A stretch of 64,000 nucleotides of DNA, taken from contig OZ244045.1 of assembly GCA_965215295.1 (NCBI GenBank), positions 744,001-808,000 of the forward strand, given 5' to 3'. The DNA comes from HK1 sp965215295 (GTDB taxonomy: Bacteria; Pseudomonadota; Gammaproteobacteria; HK1). Below, piece after piece: positions 1-9,554 of this stretch (the first letter of the stretch is position 1; every line of letters starts with the position of its first letter). Made by a program: the position numbers and the translations under genes. The notes under the pieces were generated by a model, which did not search any database, was not told the origin of the DNA, and saw nothing but the letters and a program-made list of their open reading frames with translations.

Positions 1-480
1 CCGGACAGCGTCACCACCGGCGCGAGCAACGACATCCAGAGGGCGACCGAGCTGGCCCGGAACATGGTGACGCGGTGGGGACTGTCGGAGAAGCTGGGTC
101 CGCTGACCTACAGCGAAGAGGAGGGCGAGGTGTTCCTCGGGCACAGCGTCACTCAGCACAAGACGGTCTCGGACCAGACGCAGGACCTCATCGACGAGGA
201 GGTGCGCAACATCATCGATCGGAACTACCAGCGCTCGACCAGGATCCTGAAGGAGAACGAACAGCGGCTTCACGTCATGGCCAGCGCGCTGATCCAGTAC
301 GAAACGATCGACGTCGAGCAGATCAAGGACATCATGGAAGGCCGCGCGCCGAGGCCACCGCAGGACTGGTCGGACCGGTCCCCTCCGGGCGGCGATTCAC
401 CGGCGGTGGAAGACGAGGACGACGGCGAGCAGTCGCCTTCCGGATCGGGCTCCATCGGCGGGCCCGCAAGCCTTCACTGA
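1..480 (+). CDS. ftsH: ATP-dependent zinc metalloprotease FtsH, C-terminal fragment
   Basis: This is the 3' end of ftsH; the gene begins before the window and the frame is open from base 1. FtsH is a membrane-anchored AAA+ protease that degrades misfolded membrane proteins and regulators such as LpxC. The visible part is the end of the M41 peptidase domain (TTGASNDIQRATELAR, then VTRWGLSEKLGPLTY), followed by the helical segment with the family-typical IIDRNYQRS and a poorly conserved acidic, Ser/Gly/Pro-rich tail of about 45 residues. The AAA module and the HEXXH zinc site lie upstream of the window. glmM follows after 170 bp. In many gammaproteobacteria folP lies between ftsH and glmM; here it does not. 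Confidence 0.95.
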   Translation, partial: PDSVTTGASNDIQRATELARNMVTRWGLSEKLGPLTYSEEEGEVFLGHSVTQHKTVSDQTQDLIDEEVRNIIDRNYQRSTRILKENEQRLHVMASALIQYETIDVEQIKDIMEGRAPRPPQDWSDRSPPGGDSPAVEDEDDGEQSPSGSGSIGGPASLH

Positions 481-650
481 CGAACCGCACGGCACACCGT
501 TCCGTCACCGGTTCATTCTCCCGTCCCGGCCGATGAGAGGTCATGGTCCGGCTGGTGATCCGGCCCCCGAATCGGCCGGCCCCGTGGTGGGCCCCGGCCA
601 CCGCAGGCGGTCCCGTCCTGCGACCCCGTCGATGGAGCGATGGCGGACCG

Positions 651-2015
651 ATGGCTGAGACAAGGAAATACTTCGGCACCGACGGGATCCGCGGAGAGGT
701 CGGCAAGCCTCCGATCACCGAGGAATTCTTCCTCAAGCTCGGCTGGGCGGCCGGCACCGTGCTGGCCGGCGGGAGGCGTGGAAAAGTCGTCATCGGCAGG
801 GACACGCGGGTCTCGGGCCGCAAGTTCGAGTCCGCGCTGGAGGCCGGGCTTGCCGCGGCCGGAACGGACCCGGTGCTGTCCGGAACGCTGCCGACCCCCG
901 CGGTCGCCTACCTGACCCGCATCCTGCGCGCGGCGGGGGGAATCGTCGTCAGCGCCTCCCACAACCCCCATACCGACAACGGCGCCAAGTTCTTCACCAG
1001 GGGTGGGGGCAAGATGTCCGACCAGGCCGAGCACGCGATCGAAGCGGCGCTCGACTCGACGATGCCGGCGGCGAGGGGCGCCGATATCGGCAGGGCGGTC
1101 CGGATCGACGACGCGGCGAGGCGGTACATCGAGTTCTGCAAGAGCACCGTACCGCCCGGACTGACGCTCCGGGGACTGCGGATCGTCGTCGACTGCGCCC
1201 ACGGCGCAACCTGCCACATCGCCCCGAGCGTGTTCTCGGAGCTCGGTGCCGAGGTGGTGCCGATCGGATGCGCCCCCGACGGGTTGAACATCAACGACGG
1301 CTTCGGTCCGCTGGCGCCGGGCGCGTTGCGGGATACGGTCCTGGAGCGCCGCGCGGACCTCGGCATCGCATTCGACGGCGACGGCGACCGGGTGGCGATG
1401 GTCGATTCGCAAGGGGAGGTCGTGGACGGAGACGAGATCCTCTTCATCATCGCCGAGGACCGCCATGCCCGCGGACGGCTCAACGGGTCGGTGGTCGGCA
1501 CCGTGATGACGAATCGCGGACTCGAGATGGCGTTGCGCTCACGCGGGATCGAGCTGCACCGCGCGCAGGTCGGCGACCGCCACGTGCTCGAGCTGATGCA
1601 CGAGCACGGGTGCGTGGTGGGCGGCGAATCCTCGGGACACGTCGTCTGCCTCGATCGCACCACCACCGGGGACGGAATCGTCTCCGCCCTCCAGGTCCTC
1701 CATGCCCTGGTCCGATCCGGCCGTACCCTTTGCGAGGCCAGACGGGGCATGTCCAGGTATCCGCAGGCGCTTCGCAACGTACGGCTCCGGAACGGCGTCG
1801 ATCTCGAATCGGATCGCTCCCTCCGGGACGCGGTCGCGGCGGCGGAGGCGGCACTCGGCACGGATGGACGGGTGCTGCTGCGGCGATCGGGCACGGAGCC
1901 GGTGGTGCGCATCATGGTCGAGAGCTCCTCGCGGGCCGAGGTGGAGCAGATCGCCGATCGGATTACCGAGACGGTCTCGGAGGCGGTCTCGGCCGCGGCG
2001 GCCATGGGGCGGTGA
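651..2015 (+). CDS. glmM: Phosphoglucosamine mutase GlmM
   Basis: Converts glucosamine-6-phosphate to glucosamine-1-phosphate in the cytoplasm, feeding UDP-GlcNAc for peptidoglycan and LPS. At 454 aa it is close to the family norm of about 445. It opens with the typical KYFGTDGIRG. The phosphoserine loop SASHNP lies at residues 101-106 (the active Ser is probably S103), the Mg-binding DGDGDR loop is near 240, the sugar loop GGESSGH is near 325 and the phosphate loop RRSGTEP is near the C terminus. The ATG at 651 was chosen because residues encoded upstream in the same frame do not resemble the family. The stop overlaps the GTG start of ppsR by 4 bp, implying translational coupling. Confidence 0.96.
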   Translation: MAETRKYFGTDGIRGEVGKPPITEEFFLKLGWAAGTVLAGGRRGKVVIGRDTRVSGRKFESALEAGLAAAGTDPVLSGTLPTPAVAYLTRILRAAGGIVVSASHNPHTDNGAKFFTRGGGKMSDQAEHAIEAALDSTMPAARGADIGRAVRIDDAARRYIEFCKSTVPPGLTLRGLRIVVDCAHGATCHIAPSVFSELGAEVVPIGCAPDGLNINDGFGPLAPGALRDTVLERRADLGIAFDGDGDRVAMVDSQGEVVDGDEILFIIAEDRHARGRLNGSVVGTVMTNRGLEMALRSRGIELHRAQVGDRHVLELMHEHGCVVGGESSGHVVCLDRTTTGDGIVSALQVLHALVRSGRTLCEARRGMSRYPQALRNVRLRNGVDLESDRSLRDAVAAAEAALGTDGRVLLRRSGTEPVVRIMVESSSRAEVEQIADRITETVSEAVSAAAAMGR

Positions 2016-2857
2016 GGGCGGTGGATCCCGGCCGCGGCATCCGCCGGCACGTGTTCTTCGTGTCCGACAGCACCGGGATCACCGTCGAGACGCTCGGAAA
2101 CGCCCTGCTCAGCCAGTTCGACCATGTGGGGTTCGTGACCACCACCATCCCGTTCGTCAACGATGCGGCGCAGGCGAACGAAGCCGTGGCGCGCATCGAT
2201 GCGGCCGGAAGCGCGGAGCACGATCGGCCGCTCGTGTTCAGTACCCTGGCCGATTCGGGACTGCGCGAGATCCTCTCGCGGAGCAACGCCCTCGTGCTCG
2301 ACATCTTCCGGGCGTTCATCGGGACCCTGGAGCACGAGCTGCACATCGGATCGAGCCATGCGCCGGGCCGGTTTCATGCCGTCACCGACAAGGCGTCCTA
2401 CGACGATCGGATTGGCGCAGTGGACTTCGCGCTCAACCACGACGACGGCGCCGGCACACGCAGCTACGATGAGGCGGACATCATCCTGCTCGGCGTGTCG
2501 CGCTCCGGCAAGACGCCGACCTGTGTCTATCTGGCGATGCAGTTCGGGATCAGGACCGCGAACTATCCGTTGACCGATGACGTTCTGTCGTGCGCGGCCC
2601 TTCCACCGCTCCTGCTCGATCACCGCGCGCGGCTGTTCGGGCTCACCATCGATCCGGAACGGCTGCGGAGAATTCGCTCCGAGCGGCGGCCCGGCACCGC
2701 ATACTCGTCGCCGCGGCGATGCCGCACCGAGGTACGGGAGGCGGAAGCGTTGTTCGAGCGTCACCGGATCCCGTGCCTCGATACGAGCGCCTCGTCGGTC
2801 GAGGAGATCGCCTCGCGCGTGTTGCAGCGCACGGGTCTGCGCCGGCACGCCTACTGA
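2012..2857 (+). CDS. ppsR: Phosphoenolpyruvate synthase regulatory protein (PSRP)
   Basis: Bifunctional serine/threonine kinase and pyrophosphorylase (DUF299 family) that inactivates PEP synthase by ADP-dependent phosphorylation and reactivates it by phosphate-dependent dephosphorylation. The 281-aa product is close to the E. coli length of 277. Diagnostic stretches are FFVSDSTGITVETLGNALL near the N terminus and the P-loop-like GVSRSGKTPTCVYLA near residue 160. The GTG at 2012 forms a GTGA overlap with the glmM stop; a GTG at 2021 is the alternative. No ppsA gene is present in the window, so the target must be encoded elsewhere. Confidence 0.93.
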   Translation: MRAVDPGRGIRRHVFFVSDSTGITVETLGNALLSQFDHVGFVTTTIPFVNDAAQANEAVARIDAAGSAEHDRPLVFSTLADSGLREILSRSNALVLDIFRAFIGTLEHELHIGSSHAPGRFHAVTDKASYDDRIGAVDFALNHDDGAGTRSYDEADIILLGVSRSGKTPTCVYLAMQFGIRTANYPLTDDVLSCAALPPLLLDHRARLFGLTIDPERLRRIRSERRPGTAYSSPRRCRTEVREAEALFERHRIPCLDTSASSVEEIASRVLQRTGLRRHAY

Positions 2858-2952
2858 GCCGGACGGACCCACGGGCTCGACACATGGATCGGCTTCCCGG
2901 CCGCCCGCTTCTCCGACCGCCTCGCGGCCGGGCCGCGGCGCGCGGGTGAGAC

Positions 2953-4308
2953 ATGCGGCCCGGCGGTGACGGCGAAGGCATTGCCGGACGGTTCGGGCCG
3001 GAGACCGTCGTCGCCTTCACCACCCGATTTCCCCCGGCGACCCGCTTCGTCGTCGCCTTCAGCGGAGGGGCGGATTCGCTCGCGCTGCTCCATGCGTTCA
3101 CGCGGGCGCGGAAGCCCGGCCTGCGCCTGTGCGCCGTCCATGTCGATCACCACCTGCACCCGGACTCGGCACGGTGGGCGCGCCAGTGCGCGGAGATCTG
3201 TCGCCGGCTGGCGATCGGGATCACGGTGCTCGACGCCGACGTGCAGGCGAACGGCGGCGGGCGCGGTGACGAAGGGACGGCGCGCACGGCCCGGTACGAG
3301 GCGTTCGAGCGCTTCCTCTCGCCGCACGATGTCCTCTGTACCGCACATTCCGAGGACGACCACGCGGAGACCGTGCTGCTGAACCTGCTGCGCGGGGCCG
3401 GCCCCCGGGGTCTGGCGGGGATCCCGCACGAGCGGCGTCTGGGCGCCGGGATCGTCGCGCGGCCGGTGCGTGGCGTCTCCCGGGCCGCATTGCATGCCTA
3501 CGCGCAGGCGACCGGGTTTCCGCTGGTCCGCGATCCGGCAAACGAGGATCGGCGCTTCGCGAGGGTAGCGCTGCGCCGCGACGTGATCCCGGTGCTCGAA
3601 GCACGATGGCCCCGGGTGCGGGCATCGCTTGCGCGTGCCGCGGCGCTCGGCCGGGAGTCGGCCGAGCTGCTCGACGCTCTGGCCGCCATCGACCTCGAGC
3701 CGGCCGGCGGCCTCGGCGGCGAGACCCTCGATGCCGGGACGGTCGGGGCTCTGGAGCCGGCGCGGCGGCGCAATGCCATCGCCGGCTGGTTGAGGGCACG
3801 GGGGATCGCAGCGCCCGGAGCGCGCCGGATCGAGCAGATCGCCCGCGAGGTCGTCGGAGCGAGGCCGGATGCGGCGCCGTGCGTGGGGCTCGGAGACATC
3901 GAAGTCCGGCGCTTTCGAGGACGCGTCCACGTGCTGCCGCGGGAACGCCCCGTCGCCCCCCGGGCTGCGTACCCGTGGAGGATTCCGGAAACGCTCACGC
4001 TGGACCACGGGTGTCTCGCGTGCGAACCCTGCACCGGCGGCGGGCTGGACGGCGGGTTGCGGGACGCGGAGATCGTGGTGCGATTTCGCGGCGAGGACGC
4101 GGCGAGGATGCGGCCGTTGCGGGTACGGGGACATTCGCTCAGGAAACGTTTCCAGTCTCTGGGGATCCCGCCGTGGGAGCGCGGACGCATCCCGCTGGTG
4201 TACGCCGGCGGCGTGCTCGCGGCCGTCGGTTCCGTGTGGACCAACCCGCGGCTCGCGGCCGCGCCGGGAACACCGGGATGGCGCGTCGTGTGGACTCCCC
4301 GGCCCTGA
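2953..4308 (+). CDS. tilS: tRNA(Ile)-lysidine synthase TilS
   Basis: Modifies C34 of tRNA-Ile(CAU) to lysidine using ATP and lysine, so the tRNA reads AUA and accepts isoleucine; essential in most bacteria. It has the PP-loop ATPase motif SGGADS at residues 37-42, the HVDHHLHPDS stretch, and HSEDDHAETVLLNLLRG around 130. The C-terminal TilS substrate-binding domain is represented by RGHSLRKRFQSLGIPPWERGR. Length is 451 aa versus 432 in E. coli. It lies 95 bp after ppsR on the same strand. The 108 bp before mtaB contain a TAGAAT hexamer (4365-4370) that might serve as a -10 element, with no convincing -35. Confidence 0.94.
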   Translation: MRPGGDGEGIAGRFGPETVVAFTTRFPPATRFVVAFSGGADSLALLHAFTRARKPGLRLCAVHVDHHLHPDSARWARQCAEICRRLAIGITVLDADVQANGGGRGDEGTARTARYEAFERFLSPHDVLCTAHSEDDHAETVLLNLLRGAGPRGLAGIPHERRLGAGIVARPVRGVSRAALHAYAQATGFPLVRDPANEDRRFARVALRRDVIPVLEARWPRVRASLARAAALGRESAELLDALAAIDLEPAGGLGGETLDAGTVGALEPARRRNAIAGWLRARGIAAPGARRIEQIAREVVGARPDAAPCVGLGDIEVRRFRGRVHVLPRERPVAPRAAYPWRIPETLTLDHGCLACEPCTGGGLDGGLRDAEIVVRFRGEDAARMRPLRVRGHSLRKRFQSLGIPPWERGRIPLVYAGGVLAAVGSVWTNPRLAAAPGTPGWRVVWTPRP

Positions 4309-4416
4309 CGCCGCTTCCGGTGCGGTTCCGCCCTCGTTTCGTGATCCGCGGAGAATGCCTGGCTTAGAATCGCGTCGCGGCGAATCACGCGGCAGACCCG
4401 TCGGGACCCCCGGACC

Positions 4417-5793
4417 ATGCGCAAGCGGATCGCGTACCACACCTTCGGGTGCCGGCTGAACCAGTACGACACCGAGACGATCCGCACCCTCGTGGACGAA
4501 GGATGCGATTTCGAGACGGTGGGCGCGCGGGCGGCCGCCGACATCCACGTCGTGAACACGTGCAGCGTGACCGCACGGGCCGACGCCACCGCACGAAAGG
4601 CGATCAGGCGGATCGCCGCCGACCACCCGGCGGCGAAAGTCGTGGTGACCGGTTGCTACGCGCAGCGCGCGCCTGCGGAGCTGGCCGCGTTGCCGGGGGT
4701 CGCGCTGGTGGTGGGCGCGGCGGACCGCGCCCGGGTCGCGGAGCTCATCGACCATCTCGAAGACGGCCCCCCGGTCGTCGCGGTGTCGCCGATCGCCGCC
4801 GCGAAGAGCTTCCTGGACGTGCCGATCACGGAGATGACCGAACATAGCCGGGCGTTCGTCAAGGTGCAGGAAGGCTGCAACGAGTCCTGCACGTTCTGCA
4901 TCGTTCCACAGACCCGCGGCGCCTCGAGGAGCCGGACCCCCGCGAGCGTGCTCGACCAAGTGCGCCGGCTCGTCGATGCCGGGTACGTCGAGGTGGTGCT
5001 CACCGGCGTGCACATCGGGGACTACGGGCTCGACCTCCCCGAGCGGCGGCGGATGCTGCCCGACCTGATCGAGGGCATCCTCGATGTCGAAGGGGTCGAG
5101 CGGTTCCGGCTGAGCTCGATCGAGCCCGCGTCGCTCGGTGACGAGGTCATTGCCCTGATGGCCGAATCACCGAAGTTCGCACGACACTTCCACATCCCGT
5201 TCCAGAGCGGGAGCGATGCCGTGCTCGCCCGGATGAAGCGGCGGTACCGGGCGGAGGAGTTCGCGGACCTCGTCACCCGCATCGGTGAGCGCGTCCCGGG
5301 TTGCGGGATCGGGGCGGACGTCATCTGCGGCTTTCCCGGCGAGACCGATGAGGACTTCCTGCGCACCTTCGAGCACGTCGAGAGGCTCCCCATCACCTAT
5401 CTCCACGTCTTCACGTACTCCCCGCGCCCCGGCTCCGAGGCGGAGCACTTCTCCGGCCAGGTGCCGGGTGAGGTCGGGAAACGCCGCACCCGCGCGCTGA
5501 AGCGGCTCTCGGCGGAGAAGCACCGCCGTTTCGCGCGGCGGCACGTCGGGCAGGTCGTCGACGTCCTGCTCGAGCCGGCGCGTCGCGGTGGCGCCGCACG
5601 CGTCGGCGGCTGGACCGACAACTACCTCAGGGTCGATCTGGGGGAAGGGGAGGCCAGCGCGCGCCTGGAGCCGATCCTGGTGACCGGGATGGACGACAAC
5701 GGCCTGACCGGTGTCTGCGCCTCCGTGTGCGCACCGGCGGATGCGGAGCGGGTGGCCACGGGACATCGTACCGACGGGACCGCCGGCTCATAG
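4417..5793 (+). CDS. mtaB: tRNA t6A37 methylthiotransferase MtaB
   Basis: Radical-SAM enzyme that adds a methylthio group to C2 of N6-threonylcarbamoyladenosine at tRNA position 37. The UPF0004 domain supplies cysteines C12, C49 and C80 for one 4Fe-4S cluster (HTFGCRLNQYD, VVNTCSVT, VVTGCYAQR). The radical-SAM triad C154, C158 and C161 is in EGCNESCTFCIVPQTRG, and a TRAM-like RNA-binding domain ends the 458-aa protein. HTFGCRLNQYD favours MtaB over MiaB or RimO. A strong stem-loop follows 23 bp after the stop. Confidence 0.9.
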   Translation: MRKRIAYHTFGCRLNQYDTETIRTLVDEGCDFETVGARAAADIHVVNTCSVTARADATARKAIRRIAADHPAAKVVVTGCYAQRAPAELAALPGVALVVGAADRARVAELIDHLEDGPPVVAVSPIAAAKSFLDVPITEMTEHSRAFVKVQEGCNESCTFCIVPQTRGASRSRTPASVLDQVRRLVDAGYVEVVLTGVHIGDYGLDLPERRRMLPDLIEGILDVEGVERFRLSSIEPASLGDEVIALMAESPKFARHFHIPFQSGSDAVLARMKRRYRAEEFADLVTRIGERVPGCGIGADVICGFPGETDEDFLRTFEHVERLPITYLHVFTYSPRPGSEAEHFSGQVPGEVGKRRTRALKRLSAEKHRRFARRHVGQVVDVLLEPARRGGAARVGGWTDNYLRVDLGEGEASARLEPILVTGMDDNGLTGVCASVCAPADAERVATGHRTDGTAGS

Positions 5794-5815
5794 AAAAAGA
5801 CCTGCCGGGAAAAAG

Positions 5816-5862
5816 ACCCACCGGGCATCGGCGTGCATGGAACCGGCCAATGCCCGGTGGGT
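5816..5862. terminator. Bidirectional intrinsic terminator between mtaB and nrdJb
   Basis: A perfect 13-bp inverted repeat (ACCCACCGGGCAT at 5816-5828 and its complement at 5850-5862) encloses a 21-nt loop. On the plus strand it is followed by only three T residues; on the minus strand the stem is followed by CTTTTT, the better terminator. It sits 23 nt after mtaB and about 190 nt after nrdJb, two converging genes. The rest of 5863-6054 shows no gene; it holds a short direct repeat, GGGCCCTCCTCCTTG. Confidence 0.75.
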
Positions 5863-6054
5863 TTCAGTGCCGACGTCCTGGTCGGCGCCCGTCACAACCC
5901 CTGCATGCAGGTACGACCGCCTCCGCGCGTCCGTTCGCCGGTGCGGCGGACCCGCATCGACTCCAGCCCCGAGTCTTCGACTCGCTGTCCCGGGCCCTCC
6001 TCCTTGGGCCCTCCTCCTTGCGTCGATCAGCGACACCCGGACAGGGCACGCCAT

Positions 6055-6738
6055 TCAGCCGCACTTCGATTCACCGCAGTTGAGGCAGGTCATGCACCCG
6101 TCCTTGTGAACCACCGCCTGCGTCCGGCACTTTTCACACAACTGCGCGCCATCCGGGAAATCGTGCGCCGCCGGCTCGCTGCCGGCGTTCGCAATTGCGA
6201 GCTGCATGCGCGACTTCTCGACCAGATCGGACCTGACCGGGTCGAGCGGTTCGTCTTCGATCAGTCCGATCGAGCGCATGTGCGCTTCGATTGCATCGCC
6301 GATCTCGGCCACCAGCGAAGGCATGTAGCGACCCCCCTTCTTGAAGTACCCGCCCTTGGGATCGAATACCGAGCGCAGCTCCTCGACGAGGAACGTCACG
6401 TCTCCGCCCTTGCGGAACACCGCCGACACGATGCGCGTGAGAGCCACGATCCATTGGAAATGCTCCATGTTCTTGGAGTTGATGAAGATCTCGAACGGGC
6501 GCCGCTGCTCGTGCACGGTGCCCGCGTTCAGCATCACGTCGTTGATCGTCACGTAAAGGGCGTGGTCGGACAGCGGCGTCTTGATCTTGTAGGTCGAGCC
6601 GAGCAGCGTTTCCGGCCGCTCGATCTTCTCGTGCATCTGGATGATGTCCGCCTTGGGACGAGGCGGCGGCGTTGCGGGAGCCTCTTCACGAGGCTCGATC
6701 CCGTATTCGACGATCTTCTGGTCGATCCTGATGGTCAT
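6055..6738 (-). CDS. nrdJb: Class II ribonucleotide reductase C-terminal subunit NrdJb (TSCPD domain)
   Basis: This 227-aa protein corresponds to the C-terminal part of adenosylcobalamin-dependent ribonucleotide reductase, encoded separately as in Pseudomonas aeruginosa nrdJa-nrdJb. It carries the TSCPD domain (SDHALYVTINDV, then EIFINSKNMEHFQW) and ends in a cysteine-rich tail (LCEKC, CMTCLNCGESKCG) expected to bind zinc and to help re-reduce the active site. The ATG at 6738 was chosen because the protein begins MTIRIDQKI, matching the family, while the sequence encoded further upstream is low-complexity Arg/Pro. It lies 231 bp downstream of nrdJa on the same strand, probably in one transcript ending at the 5816-5862 stem-loop. 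Confidence 0.9.
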   Translation of the reverse strand: MTIRIDQKIVEYGIEPREEAPATPPPRPKADIIQMHEKIERPETLLGSTYKIKTPLSDHALYVTINDVMLNAGTVHEQRRPFEIFINSKNMEHFQWIVALTRIVSAVFRKGGDVTFLVEELRSVFDPKGGYFKKGGRYMPSLVAEIGDAIEAHMRSIGLIEDEPLDPVRSDLVEKSRMQLAIANAGSEPAAHDFPDGAQLCEKCRTQAVVHKDGCMTCLNCGESKCG

Positions 6739-6969
6739 GGTCCGTTTCCTCCCTCGGGAGAGGTCTTCCCGGCGCGTCGGTCGATGGAGCGCGCGACCCG
6801 CCGTGTCATCCGGCGGCACCGGCGCCCCCGGCCGGACACCGGTGGAGCGCCGGCGGTTCCCGCCGTGGCCGGGGAGCCCGGGCCGGACAAGCCGGCGGGG
6901 CCCACCGCTTCGCGGCCCACGCCCCGCCACGCGGGACGGGCGCGCGAGTCCCGGTATCGGCCGCCGCAT

Positions 6970-9129
6970 TCAGAACTTGCCGTAATACCCCTCCTTGATC
7001 GCGTCGTAGAGGTTCGCGGCGGTGTGGATGTCGCCGTCGTACTCCACCTCTTCGTTGCCCCTGGCTTCGATGACCGTTCCATCTTCGAGCTTGAACCGAT
7101 AGGTCGTGTTCTCGAGGTCCTGCTCCTTCACGAGCACGCCCTGGAATGCGGCGGGGTTGAATCGGAACGTGGTGCAGCCCTTGAGGTTCCGCTCGAAGGC
7201 GTAGAGGTAGATGTCCTTGAATTCCTCGTACGGGTAGTCGGTCGGGACGTTCGCGGTCTTCGAGATGGAGGAGTCGATCCAGCGTTGCGCCGCGGCCTGG
7301 ATGTCGACGTGCTGCCCGGGGGTGACGTCGTCGGCGGTCACGAAGTAGTCGGGGAGCGCGTGGGCTCCGCTTTCGCGGGGGTCCGCCCGGGCATCGACGA
7401 GTTCACGGTAGGCGAGCAGCTCGAAGGAGAACACGTCGACCTTCTCCTTCGTCTTGCGTCCTTCGCGAATGACGTTCCTGGAGTAACGGTGCGCGAAGCT
7501 CGGCTCGATGCCGTTGCTTGCATTGTTCGCGAGAGACAGCGAGATCGTGCCCGTGGGCGCGATCGACGTATGGTGGGTGAACCGCGCTCCCTGATCGGCG
7601 AGGGCCTCGACGAGTTCCGGCTCGGTCTCGGCGAGCCGCTGCATGTAGTGGCTGTACCTCGCGTGCAGCACCTTCCCCTCGACCCGGTCTCCGACCGCCA
7701 GGCCGTCCCGCGCCATCTCCGGGCGTCGTGCGAGCATCTCCTCCGTCACCGGAAAAGACTCCTCCATCAACGGCGCCGCGCCCTTCTCCCGGCTCAGGGA
7801 GAGGGAGGCCTTCCACCCGGTGACCGCCATCTCGCGGGTCACGCGCTCGGTGAACTCGACCGATGCTTCGGAACCGTACCTCAGGCGCAGCATCGTCAAG
7901 GTCGAACCGAGGCCCAGATAGCCCATCCCGTGGCGCCGCTTTCGCATGATCTCGTCGCGTTGGGGGCCGAGAGGGAGCCCGTTGACTTCCACGACGTTGT
8001 CGAGCATTCGAGTAAAGACGGCGACGACCTCGCGAAACCTCTCCCAGTCGAACCGCGCGCGTTCCGTGAACGGGTCGCGCACGAAACGCGTGAGGTTGAC
8101 CGAACCGAGCAGGCATGAACCGTAGGGCGGAAGCGGCTGCTCGCCGCACGGGTTGGTCGCGCGGATGTTTTCGCAGAACCAGTTGTTGTTCATGTCGTTG
8201 ACTTCGTCGATCAGGATGAATCCCGGCTCGGCAAAGTCGTACGTCGACGACATGATGAGGTCCCAGATCCGGCGCGCCCGCACGGTCCGGTACACCTTGC
8301 ACGCGACCTTTCCGATGTGGTTCGTGACGTAGCCGTCGCGCACCGGCCAGCTTCGCCACACCACCTGGTCCGGGTCGTCGAGATCGATGCCGTCGTGCCC
8401 GGCTTCCGGTCGCGTCAGCGGGAACGCGAGCTCCCATCGGGCGTCGTCACGAACCGCCTGCATGAATTCCCGGGTGATGAGCAGCGAGAGGTTGAACTGG
8501 CGCAGGCGGCCGTCTTCGCGCTTGGCGCGGATGAAGTCGAGCACATCGGGATGGCCGACGTCGAAGGTGGCCATCTGCGCTCCCCGGCGCCCGCCCGCCG
8601 ACGATACGGTGAAGCACATCCGGTCGTAGACGTCCATGAACGACAGCGGCCCCGACGTGTACGCACCGGCACCGGTGACGTACGCCCCCCTGGGCCGCAG
8701 GGTGGAGAATTCGTAACCGATGCCGCACCCCGCCTTGAGGGTGAGCCCGGCTTCGTGGACCTTGTCCAGGATGTCGTCCATGGAATCGAGGATGGTCCCG
8801 GACACCGTGCAATTGATGGTCGAGGTCGCGGGCTTGTGCTCCAGCGCGCCCGCGTTCGAGACGATGCGTCCGGCCGGGATCGCGCCCTGGCGCAGCGCCC
8901 ACAGGAAACGCTCGTGCCAGTGCGTGCGGAGCTCGTCGGTGGACTCGACATCGGCGATCGCGCGGGCGATACGGCGGAAGGTCTCATCGATTCCGCGATC
9001 CACGACGGTGCCGTCGCGCCTCTTCAGCCGGTACTTTCCGTCCCAGATGTCGAGCGATGCCGCTTGCAGAGGAATGGCGGAGACGCCGGAATCGCCCGTT
9101 TCGACGTGAATTCGCTGAGCCAGTGTCAT
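6970..9129 (-). CDS. nrdJa: Adenosylcobalamin-dependent ribonucleotide reductase, catalytic subunit NrdJa
   Basis: Reduces ribonucleoside diphosphates to deoxyribonucleotides using a cobalamin-generated thiyl radical, so it works with or without oxygen. The 719-aa product has the N-terminal redox cysteine in STINCTVSGT, a glycine-rich KAGCGIGYEFSTLRP, the active-site NPCGEQPLPPYGSCLLGSVNL (Asn, Cys, Glu) and the phosphate-binding APTGTISL loop. It lacks the C-terminal TSCPD and zinc module, which is supplied by nrdJb. No class I or III reductase is visible here. Its leader is long (about 270 nt from a candidate promoter), but I could not find a cobalamin-riboswitch B12 box in it. Confidence 0.95.
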   Translation of the reverse strand: MTLAQRIHVETGDSGVSAIPLQAASLDIWDGKYRLKRRDGTVVDRGIDETFRRIARAIADVESTDELRTHWHERFLWALRQGAIPAGRIVSNAGALEHKPATSTINCTVSGTILDSMDDILDKVHEAGLTLKAGCGIGYEFSTLRPRGAYVTGAGAYTSGPLSFMDVYDRMCFTVSSAGGRRGAQMATFDVGHPDVLDFIRAKREDGRLRQFNLSLLITREFMQAVRDDARWELAFPLTRPEAGHDGIDLDDPDQVVWRSWPVRDGYVTNHIGKVACKVYRTVRARRIWDLIMSSTYDFAEPGFILIDEVNDMNNNWFCENIRATNPCGEQPLPPYGSCLLGSVNLTRFVRDPFTERARFDWERFREVVAVFTRMLDNVVEVNGLPLGPQRDEIMRKRRHGMGYLGLGSTLTMLRLRYGSEASVEFTERVTREMAVTGWKASLSLSREKGAAPLMEESFPVTEEMLARRPEMARDGLAVGDRVEGKVLHARYSHYMQRLAETEPELVEALADQGARFTHHTSIAPTGTISLSLANNASNGIEPSFAHRYSRNVIREGRKTKEKVDVFSFELLAYRELVDARADPRESGAHALPDYFVTADDVTPGQHVDIQAAAQRWIDSSISKTANVPTDYPYEEFKDIYLYAFERNLKGCTTFRFNPAAFQGVLVKEQDLENTTYRFKLEDGTVIEARGNEEVEYDGDIHTAANLYDAIKEGYYGKF

Positions 9130-9405
9130 TCTCGCACCCCCTCGTCGAACGTCCGGCCGGTGCGGATGGTCCGGGTGACCGGCGAAGCTTCCTGCCTTCG
9201 AATGGCCCCGGCGTTGCCGGCGCCCGCTGATTCCATGCCTCCGGCCACCGGGAACGGCATCCGCCGCAGGCGCTTGCCGAGGGCCGGTGTCGCTTCCCCG
9301 CCCGCAGGGACCCGCCGGCCCCTCGCCGAGTCAATCGGCACCCGCCGCCGGCCGTGTAGGCGTTCGTCCCGTCTCGTGACGGCGAAGGTCCATTTGACAC
9401 CAGAA

Positions 9406-9434
9406 ATTGTAGTTCGGCAACTCGCAAAACCCAA
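9406..9434 (-). promoter_or_regulatory. Candidate sigma-70 promoter for nrdJa
   Basis: Read on the minus strand, TTGGGT (9434-9429) is followed by a 17-nt spacer and TACAAT (9411-9406), which matches the -10 consensus at five of six positions. Transcription would start near 9398, about 270 nt upstream of nrdJa. The region 9130-9647 holds no convincing gene. Beyond this promoter its only feature is the G16 tract at 9555-9570. Confidence 0.5.
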
Positions 9435-9554
9435 GATGTTGTGGATCGAACGGTGGACAAGGCGGGAGGTACCGTGGTGGTTCCTGTGGAAAACACCTCC
9501 GTGGCCGGACCCGCGCACCGTTCCGCCGCCCGGGTCCTGCGGGCGCAATCGAAC

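Noticed and set aside
9130..9400. Possible cobalamin riboswitch upstream of the B12-dependent reductase
   Set aside because: I read the minus-strand leader for the B12 box and the GCCACTG-type core and found neither. A covariance search would settle it.
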